NCBI GenBank assembly: GCA_016704485.1
Contig: JADJAA010000003.1
Span: 130,498 to 194,497, forward strand
Direction: 5' to 3'
Length of the DNA: 64,000 nucleotides
Source of the DNA: Flavobacteriales bacterium
Lineage (GTDB): Bacteria > Bacteroidota > Bacteroidia > Flavobacteriales_F > PHOS-HE28
Position numbers and translations under genes: made by a program. How positions within the stretch are numbered: position 1 is the stretch's first letter; the number at the start of each line of letters is the position of its first letter. Below, in pieces: positions 10,031 through 18,378 of the stretch. Below the pieces are notes generated by a model. The model was given only the letters and a program-made list of their open reading frames with translations, made no database searches and was not told where the DNA came from.

Positions 10031-11908
10031 ATGCAACTTATTGCACTGATGCGTCGATCAACTCTTCTCCTGCTCTTGTTAGGACCCGCCGCATGCGCGC
10101 AAGTTCTACCCGACCCTCCGCAGATCTGGCTGAACACATGCATGCCGACCAACTCGAACACCGTCACCGTATGTTCAAGTGGTTGCGACTACACCAATCC
10201 GCAACTACAATCGGCGATCGACAACGCGCTACCGGGCACCACGATTCTGCTTCAGAGCGGACACAACTACAGTGGTCCGTACACCCTTCCCGCGAAGGTC
10301 GGTGATGAATGGATCATCATCCGCACGAACATCTCCGACGCTCAATTGCCGGATGAGGACCATCGCATCGACCCATCTTACGCTGCGCTACTGGCCAAGA
10401 TCCAAGCGCCCGTGAACCAATCCGCCTTGATCTTCGCAAGCGGTGCACACCACTACCGCGTGATGGATCTGGAAGTGCGGACCGTTGGTTACAGTTATGA
10501 CATCATCGTTGCGGGTAGTGCGGAAACATCGGTCGCAAATGTGCCGCACGATATCGTGTTCGATCGGCTGTACATTCATGGCGATCCGATCCTTGGCACC
10601 AAGCGTGGCATCCGCTTGAACAGCGCCAGTTCCGCCGTGATCAATTGCTGGATCAGTGATTGCAAGGCCAACGGACAGGATGCACAGGCCATTGCCGGAT
10701 GGAACGGTCCCGGTCCCTTCAAGATCGTGAATAACCACTTGGAAGGAAGTGGCGAGAACGTCATGTTCGGCGGGGCACTCGCGACGATCACCGACCTCAT
10801 CCCATCCGATATCGAGATCCGCAACAATCACTTTTTCAAACCACCGAGTTGGCGCATCAGCGACCCCAATTACGAAGGCACGCCGTGGTGCATCAAGAAC
10901 CTCTTCGAACTAAAGAACGCGCAACGTGTTTGGGTGGAAGGCAATATTTTTGAGAACAACTGGGCGCATTGCCAAAGCGGCTTCGCCATCGTGTTCACAC
11001 CGCGTACGGAAAGCGGCGCTGCGATGAACAACCGTGTCACAGATGTTACTTGGTGCCACAATCAGTTGATCAACAGCGATGGTGGCTTCAACATCAGTGG
11101 GCACGACGATCAGCTGCCGAACCCGGTGAGCACACGCATCCTCATCGAGCACAACCTTTCTTACGCGATCAGCAATGTCAACAAGATGTACCAGTTCCTG
11201 AACGGCGCAGAGCACGTCACCATAAAACACAACACCGACCTCAATACCGGCACCACCACCAGCGCCGCCGGCGCGCCCATGGTGGCGCTCACCTTCGCTG
11301 ATAACATCGTGGGTTACGGTGCCTATGGCGTATGTGGCACCGGATCGGGATGTGGTAACGCGACCATCAATACCTACTTCCCCGGATCAACGTTCACGCA
11401 CAATGTGATCGTGGGCGTAGCAGGTGGTGCCTCCGGAAATCCGAACCAATACCCTCCGTTCCATTGGTTCCCGACACAACCAAGTGCTGTTGGTTTCGCA
11501 GACATCAGCACCAACAATTATCACTTGCTTGCTTCCAGTCCATACGCTGGTGGGGCATCGGACGGCACCGACATTGGTGCTGATATCGACAGCGTGAATG
11601 CACATACCAATGAAGTACTTGCAGGTTACTGGCCTGCTTGCACGAACATCTCCACTGGGACGAGTGCAGATCCAAACCCGCGATCACTTTACATTTTCCC
11701 GAACCCCGCAGCACAACACTTTGTCCTGGAACTACCCTACAACGAACCGCAACGCTACTCGCTGCACAATGCAGATGGACGCACAATACGAAATGGAACC
11801 GCGTTTACCGGAGAACCCATTTCCGTGGAAGAATTGCCGAATGGAACGTACTTCATTCGCTTTGATCTGCTCCCGAACGGCACGGCAAAGCTGGTCATTG
11901 CGCGGTAG
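10031..11908 (+). CDS. Right-handed beta-helix protein with T9SS sorting domain
   Basis: 625 residues from the ATG at 10031 (an ATG at 10049 is also possible). The signal peptide is MRRSTLLLLLLGPAACA. The segment CDYTNPQLQSAIDNALPGTTI is the usual opening of pectate-lyase-like beta-helices, followed by many N-x-h-x-h rungs (IVFDRLYIHGD, SSAVINCWISDCK, FKIVNNHLEGSGENVMFGG, IEIRNNHFFKP, ILIEHNLSY, VTIKHNTDL). The last 80 or so residues are a T9SS type A tail (LYIFPNPAAQHFVLEL to ELPNGTYFIRF). The protein is therefore exported through T9SS to the cell surface or medium. The family includes polysaccharide lyases and hydrolases; I cannot assign a substrate. It is divergent from the gene at 9943, with about 90 bases between. 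Confidence 0.85.
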   Translation: MQLIALMRRSTLLLLLLGPAACAQVLPDPPQIWLNTCMPTNSNTVTVCSSGCDYTNPQLQSAIDNALPGTTILLQSGHNYSGPYTLPAKVGDEWIIIRTNISDAQLPDEDHRIDPSYAALLAKIQAPVNQSALIFASGAHHYRVMDLEVRTVGYSYDIIVAGSAETSVANVPHDIVFDRLYIHGDPILGTKRGIRLNSASSAVINCWISDCKANGQDAQAIAGWNGPGPFKIVNNHLEGSGENVMFGGALATITDLIPSDIEIRNNHFFKPPSWRISDPNYEGTPWCIKNLFELKNAQRVWVEGNIFENNWAHCQSGFAIVFTPRTESGAAMNNRVTDVTWCHNQLINSDGGFNISGHDDQLPNPVSTRILIEHNLSYAISNVNKMYQFLNGAEHVTIKHNTDLNTGTTTSAAGAPMVALTFADNIVGYGAYGVCGTGSGCGNATINTYFPGSTFTHNVIVGVAGGASGNPNQYPPFHWFPTQPSAVGFADISTNNYHLLASSPYAGGASDGTDIGADIDSVNAHTNEVLAGYWPACTNISTGTSADPNPRSLYIFPNPAAQHFVLELPYNEPQRYSLHNADGRTIRNGTAFTGEPISVEELPNGTYFIRFDLLPNGTAKLVIAR

Positions 11909-11961
11909 GTTTTGGCGGTAACCGGTACGTTCAAAGTTCGTATTGAGCCGATAAGACCCCA

Positions 11962-12144
11962 TCATTCGCTCAAAAACCCAAAGATCTTTTCCATCAGCTC
12001 TTTCCGAATGCCGCGCTTGTCCCGCTCCAGAACGTAGATGGAAACCGATGCATTCAACGCTGGGAAATAATTAACGACCGTGCCCCAGAAGCCTCCATGA
12101 ACGAATCCTTCCAACCCATTCACATCATCTCCCGACAGATGCAC
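11962..12144 (-). pseudogene. C-terminal remnant of a serine hydrolase (beta-lactamase family)
   Basis: About 60 codons read GLEGFVHGGFWGTVVNYFP...IYVLE. This is the typical end of class C beta-lactamase-like serine hydrolases (the HGG motif corresponds to the K-T-G box, then a hydrophobic strand and a closing helix). The frame is open for only about ten further codons upstream, and nothing that could be the catalytic S-x-x-K part is nearby, so only the 3' end survives. Confidence 0.55.
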
Positions 12145-12229
12145 AGTATTGAGGACGGCCAGCGTGCATTAGGCCATGTCGAATGGAACTGCCCGTTGTC
12201 TAGCCGCTAACCCCACCTATTTTTACACC

Positions 12230-12679
12230 ATGCGCATCCGCTTTCAAAAAGAACACGGTGGCCACCGATTGATCTGCACACGGCGCGATGGTTCATTCAC
12301 GCAAAGCGCAGTGGGACCTTCGCTTCCCGAACACGACTTGGCGCATTTCGTTGTGGAAAGTGAATTGCGGTTGGATCAAGGTTTTTTCGGACTGATCAAC
12401 GAAGGGTACAGCATTCAACAACTCGGTGATCCGGCGGTGATCCCTAGCCTACCTGCTGGCTCCATGGAGGCAGAGGTGCTTACACGCACCTTGCAGGGTT
12501 TGAGCAATGGCGCGGTGGCCCAAAGCGATTTTGGTGCAAGCGTTGAGGCGGAACTTTCCCGCGTACCCAAAGGTCTTACCGATGCGGTGATCACGCACAT
12601 GCTTCAGACCTACGTTACGCTCCTGAACAGTTGGGATAACGTAGCGGAAGGTGCCGCGCTGGAACTGCGGTGGCGTTGA
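12230..12679 (+). CDS. Conserved-looking hypothetical cytoplasmic protein
   Basis: 149 residues. The ATG at 12230 is preferred over the track start at 12176, because the intervening residues look non-coding. No signal peptide or membrane segment. The N-terminus RIRFQKEHGGHRLICTRRDGS is followed by LPEHDLAHFVVESELRLDQGFFGLI, and a mostly helical C-terminal half. The HDLAHFVVE segment recurs in small uncharacterised proteins, but I cannot assign a function. Confidence 0.6.
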   Translation: MRIRFQKEHGGHRLICTRRDGSFTQSAVGPSLPEHDLAHFVVESELRLDQGFFGLINEGYSIQQLGDPAVIPSLPAGSMEAEVLTRTLQGLSNGAVAQSDFGASVEAELSRVPKGLTDAVITHMLQTYVTLLNSWDNVAEGAALELRWR

Positions 12680-12832
12680 TCCAGCAGACTATTATAAAGA
12701 AGTACTTCCATCTTACTGAAAACAGACTCGAGCACAACTTTCTTTCTAAGAACAACACGCGACATTCGATAAGATATCGATCAACATCAACCCAAGTCGT
12801 GTTGGTATAATTGATCGATCCGATATGCGAGA

Positions 12833-13192
12833 TCACTCTCGATCCGCGTCCTCCACGAACGGAACTTTCGCTTTCAACTTGTGATCATTCAATTTTCCGA
12901 AACGGGTGCGCAGCAAATTCGAAAGACTTTGTGCGGCACCTTCTACAGCTTGATGATTGTTCGATGGTTTATATGTTGCAGCAACGGGATCCATTCCATT
13001 CGGGCGTGCTTCCATCGTGCAGCTATGGTCATTGGGTCCGGTCTTGTCGGCGTTCATATCCTGTACGTGTACTTCCACTCGGGTAATGCGTTCCGCGAAG
13101 TGGCTCAAGCTCTTCTCTACTACGTTACGTACATGCTCAGCAAAGGCTTCAGAGCCTTCGATGTTCTTATCGGTGTTGATCTGTATCTGCAT
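12833..13192 (-). CDS. HPF/RaiA-family ribosome-associated protein
   Basis: 119 residues starting MQIQINTDKNIEG. The core matches the HPF/RaiA (YfiA, sigma-54 modulation) family: an N-terminal beta-strand with a helix (FAEHVRNVVEKSLSHF), ITRVEVHVQDMNADKTG, CTMEARPNGMDPVAATYK, and the closing helix AVEGAAQSLSNLLRTRFGKL. Members bind the 30S subunit and promote ribosome hibernation or protect idle ribosomes. This is the short form (no long dimerisation tail). A second, broken copy lies at 31275-31560. Confidence 0.8.
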   Translation of the reverse strand: MQIQINTDKNIEGSEAFAEHVRNVVEKSLSHFAERITRVEVHVQDMNADKTGPNDHSCTMEARPNGMDPVAATYKPSNNHQAVEGAAQSLSNLLRTRFGKLNDHKLKAKVPFVEDADRE

Positions 13193-13801
13193 GTGCTAAA
13201 GGTACGGATCAAACCATTTCGCACATTGGGTCTGGTCACAAGAAATGATAAACATTTCAAAGGGTTAGCCATCCCTCCATTTCTATCATATTAACTAGAG
13301 AAAAATATGAATGAAAAATTCTTAACAGGCAAATTGGGAAATATCAGAAAGTAAATGAAAGAGCCGTTTATTGTTCATTCAGGGTGCTGTTGGTGAGGGT
13401 GTTTCACATCCCGATCTGCTGATTCGTAACTAAGTTACCCTGAAGCTTGGTTCCATAGCATCAAACACCCATAGGAAGTTGAGAATTTATTCCCCGATCC
13501 CGGTAATGGATTTCCCTTGCGCGCAGGTTATGAGATCGAGAATTACGAAGTATAACTAGTGTTACCAACACTTTTCGACAAAGCCTGAATACGGCATGGT
13601 TCTTTTAGAGGCGTTGACGCATATTAAAACTTACGCCGTCCCAATATCACGGATCACGTAACTCGACCAACATCTTTGTACCTAAGTGAATAACATAAAG
13701 AGGCTTTCGTCCTTTTACGTGGGTTAGTTCAAAGTCCAATTGCTACAAGGCTTACAAGAGACAACACCTAAGAAACTTACAACAACTAAAACCGATAAAC
13801 C
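13193..13801. other. Intergenic, no gene seen
   Basis: About 600 bases, AT-richer than the neighbouring genes. I see no supported ORF or RNA. It separates the HPF gene (minus) from the outer-membrane gene at 13802 (plus), so both promoters should lie here. A stretch CATCTTTG near 13670 is one mismatch from the Bacteroidota -7 element but has no clear -33 partner. Confidence 0.5.
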
Positions 13802-14410
13802 ATGAAACCTTACAAATACATTTTACCGATACTGCTCATCACTTCACTGAGCAGCACCGCCCAAGAGATCCGCTTTTCAGCGGGGTACAATGGATCCAAC
13901 ATCAAAGAAACCGGAACTGATAAATGGGCGGGTCGAGCCGGCTACCAGTTCGGTGCTGATGTGCTACTTGGCAATCGTGTCTTCGTGAAACCCGGCATCA
14001 ATTTTATGGTGCGCAACTTGAATTACAGTTTTGCGGATACGACGGGGATCACACCTACCGAATTTAAGTATACATCGCGCTATTTGAGTGTCCCGATAAT
14101 GCTAGGTGTGAACTTTCTTGACCCTACGGATGATCCACCGATCAACGCTTATGTTATGGCAGGGCCAACTGCGCTGTTCAACCTAAGTGCTGACCTGAAC
14201 AATAATAATCTGGATGTGCAGACCAGTTCCAGCCAATGGTACGTAGGGTTTGGAGCGGGTCTTGAGTTCAGTTTCCTGTTCCTGGAAGCTGGTTACGACG
14301 TGGCCTTGACCAAAGAGTTCGACGAGTTCAATCGTCCGAATTTGACAACCAATCCGAAAGTGAACTATCTCCATATTGTTGGAGGAGTGCGCCTACGACT
14401 TGCGAAATAA
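13802..14410 (+). CDS. Outer-membrane beta-barrel protein, PorT-like
   Basis: 202 residues. A signal peptide (ends SLSSTAQ) is followed by alternating hydrophobic/aromatic strands typical of the PorT/OMP_b-brl_2 family: IRFSAGYNGSNI, GYQFGADVLLG, FVKPGINFMVRNLNYSF, YLSVPIMLGVNF, AYVMAGPTALFNLS, WYVGFGAGLEFSFLFLEAGYD and the terminal YLHIVGGVRLRLAK. It probably forms an eight-strand barrel in the outer membrane. Family members have varied or unknown roles. A strong hairpin begins two bases after the stop. Confidence 0.8.
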   Translation: MKPYKYILPILLITSLSSTAQEIRFSAGYNGSNIKETGTDKWAGRAGYQFGADVLLGNRVFVKPGINFMVRNLNYSFADTTGITPTEFKYTSRYLSVPIMLGVNFLDPTDDPPINAYVMAGPTALFNLSADLNNNNLDVQTSSSQWYVGFGAGLEFSFLFLEAGYDVALTKEFDEFNRPNLTTNPKVNYLHIVGGVRLRLAK

Positions 14411-14411
14411 T

Positions 14412-14459
14412 TGTTGGTTAGCTAAGACGATAGGGTCATATCGTATTAGCTAACCAACA
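14412..14459 (+). terminator. Long near-perfect hairpin after the OMP gene
   Basis: A stem of 21 bp with one mismatch and a 6-base loop (GGGTCA): left arm 14412-14432, right arm 14439-14459. It starts immediately after the TAA of the outer-membrane gene, fitting a transcript-end structure. There is no T-tract, so it may act mainly as an mRNA-stabilising hairpin. Confidence 0.6.
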
Positions 14460-14680
14460 CAGCAGCTATCACGCTCTTTATTACCCCCATGCTTCGCTGC
14501 TACAGGTAATGGAGAGCGTTATCACATTCATGTCAGGTCATAACATTACGCGACATCACTATGATAAGTTCTTGGAGCATCATCGTCAGTGCATCTCTCG
14601 TGCATGACCTGTGTAAAATGAAAGATGCACGATCTTGCACGAGCTACTAGTGATCCTGGTCGGCAATAGTCACAACAAGA

Positions 14681-17194
14681 TCACTTCACTGCTGAGATCG
14701 AACGTCGCTTGATCCATTTGTATACTTCGAACCACAACACGGAAGCCAGACCGATCACCGCAGATAGGCCAAGCTGTGTTAGCGTTGGCGAAGCCAAATG
14801 GAAGAAGGAACGGATCACTGGTATATAAAGCATCGCGACCAACAAGCCGATAGTGAGCAGCAACATGCCACGCAGCAGCAAATTGCTATTGCCATAGCTC
14901 GTGAAAAGCGAAGCAGTGAATGAACGGTTTACCAGTGTGAGCCCGATGTTCGCTATGACCAATGTGCTGAAGACCATGGTCCGGACCAGTTCCTCATGAT
15001 AGCCTTGTTGCACAGAGATCTGATATGCGCCCAGTGTGCCTAGCGTGATCACCAGTCCCTGCCAGATACTGATGGAAAGATCCTTCCACGTGAGGAAGGT
15101 GAGGCTGAGGGGGCGCGGTGATCGCAACATGCCGTCCTTTTCAAGTGGTTCGTTCTCGTAAACGATACTGCACGTAGGACCCATGATCAGTTCCAAGAAG
15201 ATCACATGTAACGGAGTGAAAATGTTGGGATAGATCCACCCTAGGAACAACGGCAATGATACAGTGAGGATGATGGGGATATGGATGGAGATGATATACT
15301 GTATTGCTTTTTTCAGATTGCCATAGATCTTGCGGCCCAACGCAACGGCCTCCACCATGTTGCCCAGATCATCGTTCACGAGGATCAACGACGCTGCTTC
15401 CTTGGCGAGTTCACTACCCCGCTTGCCCATAGCGATACCGATGTGCGCGGCTTTTAACGCAGGTCCATCGTTCACTCCATCACCGGTCATTGCAACCACA
15501 TGGCCTTCTGCTTGCAAGGCTTTAATGATCCGCAGTTTCGCCTCGGGGAACATGCGCGTGAAGATGTTCGTGTCGTGCACCACCTTGCGCAGATCGGCAT
15601 CATCCAACAGCATCATTTCATCGCCGTTCATGGTCTTTTCAGCTCCACGGAAGCCGGTCTGTTTTGCAATGGCAGCGGTGGTGAGCGCGTTGTCGCCGGT
15701 GATGATCTTCACTTGGATGCCCGCGGTGTAGAACTGTTGGAACACGCCACTAATGTTTGCTTTCGGTGGATCATTGAACGCTACCAGCCCAAGGAAGTCC
15801 AGCCTGAATTCCTCTTGATCCTTCGGATACGCATCTCCGGAGAACTTCGCTTGGGCAACACCAAGCACACGCAATCCTTGCCCCGCCAATGCCTCAACTT
15901 GTGCAAGTACTGCGTTCTTCTCCGGATCACTCAACGATGACTGGCGCAACACTCGTTCCGGTGCACCCTTGCAGGCGATGATCCGTTCGCCAGCACTGTT
16001 CGCGAACACGTGTGTCATCATCGGTGGTTTGCCACCAAGCGGATACTCATGCGCCATGTGGAATTCCGGCCGGCGATCACGTTGTGAGGTATCCTTGTAG
16101 ACCTTATGCAGCGCCACTTCCATGGGGTCGAACGGAACGGGCTCACTTGCCCACATCGCGATCTCGATCACCCGCTGAGCCTCTGCTTCGCGCCATGCTT
16201 CCGCGGCCATTGTACGTCCATTCGCTTGCACGAAGATCTGCGCCAACGTCATCCGGTTCTCGGTAATGGTACCGGTCTTGTCCGTGCAGATGACGGTGGC
16301 CGAACCCAATGTTTCCACCGTGGTGGAGCGCTTCACGATAACACCTTGTTTGGCCAAGCGCCATGCACCCAATGCCAAGAACGTAGCAAATGCAACAGGG
16401 ATCTCTTCCGGCAGAATGGACATCGCCAAGGTGAGTCCAGTGAGCAAGCTATCCAATAGCGATCCGCTGCGCGAATACGCCACGACCCATACGGCGAGGA
16501 ACACCACTACGCCCACAATGGCCATGTTGCGAACGAACCGTGTGATCTGTTCTTGGAGCGGTGTCGGCGGCACTTCGATTGCTTCGAGGGACGTACTGAT
16601 CTTGCCCAACTGTGTGCCTTTTCCAACCGCTGAAACGCGGTACACCGCAAGCCCGGAAACAACCTGTGTGCCTTTGCTCACCTTGGCCAGTTCCGGATCA
16701 TCCATGTTGCGCGCTATCGCGAACGCTTCACCCGTGAGGATCGATTCATTCACACTGAAATCGTTGCTCTGCACGATCACTCCATCTGCCGCGAGCAAAC
16801 TGCCTTCTTCTGCTACGACCAGATCGCCGACCACAACATCCTCGACAGGCACTTTCAACACAGCGTTGTTACGTATCACCGTGGCTTGTGCTTCGCTGAA
16901 TGCCCGCAGTGCGTCGAGCGCTCTGCGACTCCGCGAGTCCTGATAAATGCTGATCGTCGAAACAAGAACGATCGCGCCCGCCATGAAATAGGCTTCGGTG
17001 CGTTCACCCAACGCAAAGTAGATGATGCTCGTGGCCAGTAGCAGCAGGAACATCGGTTCCATCACCGCACCCCTCACCGCAGGCCAGAAATTTCCTTGTG
17101 TTCTTTCCGCAATGGTATTCCGTCCGTGGCGCGTTCGCGCAACACTCACCTCAGCCTCGGTAAGACCAGGGAAGGAGAAGGGATTTGAGGGCAT
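14681..17194 (-). CDS. Cation-translocating P-type ATPase
   Basis: 837 residues, full length for the calcium/cation (P2-like) P-type ATPase group, pumping a cation across the inner membrane with ATP. Seen: N-terminal segment with FPGLTEAEVSVARTRHGRN; actuator motif ILTGEA near residue 153 (TGEA in place of TGES); transmembrane motif ILPEEIPVAF; phosphorylation site CTDKTGTIT with Asp near 304; nucleotide-domain segment around CKGAPERVL; hinge MTGDGVNDGPAL near 569; and about six C-terminal membrane helices with EPLEKDGMLRSPR between them. The ion cannot be read with confidence: the PEEIP site differs from the PEGLP of SERCA pumps. It stands alone on its strand. Confidence 0.88.
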   Translation of the reverse strand: MPSNPFSFPGLTEAEVSVARTRHGRNTIAERTQGNFWPAVRGAVMEPMFLLLLATSIIYFALGERTEAYFMAGAIVLVSTISIYQDSRSRRALDALRAFSEAQATVIRNNAVLKVPVEDVVVGDLVVAEEGSLLAADGVIVQSNDFSVNESILTGEAFAIARNMDDPELAKVSKGTQVVSGLAVYRVSAVGKGTQLGKISTSLEAIEVPPTPLQEQITRFVRNMAIVGVVVFLAVWVVAYSRSGSLLDSLLTGLTLAMSILPEEIPVAFATFLALGAWRLAKQGVIVKRSTTVETLGSATVICTDKTGTITENRMTLAQIFVQANGRTMAAEAWREAEAQRVIEIAMWASEPVPFDPMEVALHKVYKDTSQRDRRPEFHMAHEYPLGGKPPMMTHVFANSAGERIIACKGAPERVLRQSSLSDPEKNAVLAQVEALAGQGLRVLGVAQAKFSGDAYPKDQEEFRLDFLGLVAFNDPPKANISGVFQQFYTAGIQVKIITGDNALTTAAIAKQTGFRGAEKTMNGDEMMLLDDADLRKVVHDTNIFTRMFPEAKLRIIKALQAEGHVVAMTGDGVNDGPALKAAHIGIAMGKRGSELAKEAASLILVNDDLGNMVEAVALGRKIYGNLKKAIQYIISIHIPIILTVSLPLFLGWIYPNIFTPLHVIFLELIMGPTCSIVYENEPLEKDGMLRSPRPLSLTFLTWKDLSISIWQGLVITLGTLGAYQISVQQGYHEELVRTMVFSTLVIANIGLTLVNRSFTASLFTSYGNSNLLLRGMLLLTIGLLVAMLYIPVIRSFFHLASPTLTQLGLSAVIGLASVLWFEVYKWIKRRSISAVK

Positions 17195-17345
17195 CGGCGG
17201 TTAAGGTAAGTTGCGGATAGCTAACTAAATAACCCTCGGGTTCTACACTAATACTCGGACGTAGCATGGATGCTTTGATCGCTTAGTAAATGGCCAAGCT
17301 TCACCATGATGATCTGGCAGGAAGAACATATTGCGCGTTGCAAGA

Positions 17346-17495
17346 ATGGGTCTGCGAGATCCGTTCCTTCCCGGAAAAATCGACCATCTCATGGTCGGCG
17401 ACAAGATCGAACAGCGCTTCGAACTGTTCCTGTCCGAATTAAAATCACCATTTCTCGTTATGCTACTTCTGGTGATCGCAACATCATACCTATGA
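17346..17495 (+). CDS. Possible small membrane peptide (49 aa)
   Basis: An ATG at 17346 opens 49 codons reading MGLRDPFLPGKIDHLMVGDK, then QRFELFLSELKSPF and a hydrophobic tail FLVMLLLVIATSYL. It reads like a single-span peptide and better than the overlapping frames, but has no recognised family. It lies in the otherwise empty 17195-17546 gap. Confidence 0.3.
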   Translation: MGLRDPFLPGKIDHLMVGDKIEQRFELFLSELKSPFLVMLLLVIATSYL

Positions 17496-17546
17496 TGGCA
17501 CATCAGTACAGCGAGAAAAAGACCGGATACCTATGACCGAAGGAGT

Positions 17547-17771
17547 CTAAGCTCTGCTTTTCTTCCGCATAATTTCTGCCGCCTCAGCCTTCCACTGCGC
17601 CAGCAGACCGTCGCCTTCTTGGATCATCTCAGCGAACGGATCACTACTTGCTTTTACCTCATCGGGTTTGGAAGTGGCGGCAGCTCGGCTTCTAGGAGCG
17701 GAACGCAACATCATCGCAGTGGTCCCTGCCGCCAAGATCATCGCAATGGTCATTAATTTCTTCGGTGTCAT
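17547..17771 (-). CDS. Small exported or membrane-anchored hypothetical protein
   Basis: 74 residues from the ATG at 17771 (MTPKKLMTIAMILAAGTTAMM). The N-terminal hydrophobic stretch is a signal or anchor; the rest is charged and helical (SDPFAEMIQEGDGLLAQWK, AAEIMRKKSRA). No family recognised. A longer frame from 17867 looks non-coding upstream of this ATG. Confidence 0.45.
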   Translation of the reverse strand: MTPKKLMTIAMILAAGTTAMMLRSAPRSRAAATSKPDEVKASSDPFAEMIQEGDGLLAQWKAEAAEIMRKKSRA

Positions 17772-17867
17772 TGTACATAGTGTTTGTCGCGGCTCTCTCC
17801 AGAAAGCGTGCCAATTCAACTGTTGTCGTAAGCAACTGCCAACTCTTCCGTGCGTCCAAAAGTTCAT

Positions 17868-18207
17868 TATCGGAACGTGGCCATCTTCACGCCTCCCATT
17901 CCTGCATCATACCCTTCCATTTCGGTAGGGTAATCGATCCTTCAACAAAGCGATCGAACGATGCAAAGCCTCGCCAGTAGTGCTTGAATCCAATATCCGA
18001 GGGGATCCGGCATCTACTTCGCCATGGCGTGGACACGATCATAAATGCGATCACCGTCCGGCATCCTCCTACTTGAACAATTGTTGACACAACACATCAC
18101 CTGACATGATGCATTTCAATACCAAGTCACCCTAATGAACACCGCCTCACATTACAATAACGTGATCCAAGTTCAGAACTCTAAATGACACTTAACAAAA
18201 TAACAAA
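17868..18207. other. Leader region of the kdp locus
   Basis: About 340 bases without a confident gene; a GTG-started minus frame (17887-18090) is weak. A GG-N10-GC pattern at 18009-18022 (CGGCATCTACTTCGC) is a loose match to a sigma-54 -24/-12 promoter. It is worth noting because the operon encodes a sigma-54 activator. A palindrome AACAATTGTT sits at 18076-18085. Both are weak as sequence evidence. Confidence 0.3.
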
Positions 18208-18291
18208 ATGATGACCCTCCTCTTGATCGTCTGTGGCCTTCTGTGCTTCGGGCTCCTTTTTCGCTCTATTCAATGGTTTGAAAAGATCTAA
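18208..18291 (+). CDS. 27-residue membrane peptide at head of kdp operon
   Basis: ATG ATG at 18208 opens MMTLLLIVCGLLCFGLLFRS followed by IQWFEKI and TAA. It is a single transmembrane helix with a short charged C-terminus. The stop is five bases before the kdpF start, so it is spaced as an operon member. It is not KdpF itself, which follows. I infer a small Kdp-associated peptide; a coincidental ORF is possible. Confidence 0.5.
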   Translation: MMTLLLIVCGLLCFGLLFRSIQWFEKI

Positions 18292-18296
18292 CTCCG

Positions 18297-18374
18297 ATGA
18301 TATTCCTTCTGATCATTGCCTTCCTCCTCTTCGCCTACATGTGTTATGTGCTGGTGAAACCAGAAAAATTCTGA
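18297..18374 (+). CDS. kdpF: KdpF, small subunit of potassium-transporting ATPase
   Basis: 25 residues: MIFLLIIAFLLFAYMCYVLV then KPEKF. The single helix followed by Y-x-L-x-x-P-E-x-F is the KdpF hallmark. In E. coli KdpF is a single-span lipid-like stabiliser of the KdpFABC complex in the inner membrane. It ends four bases before kdpA. Confidence 0.8.
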   Translation: MIFLLIIAFLLFAYMCYVLVKPEKF

Positions 18375-18378
18375 ACCT

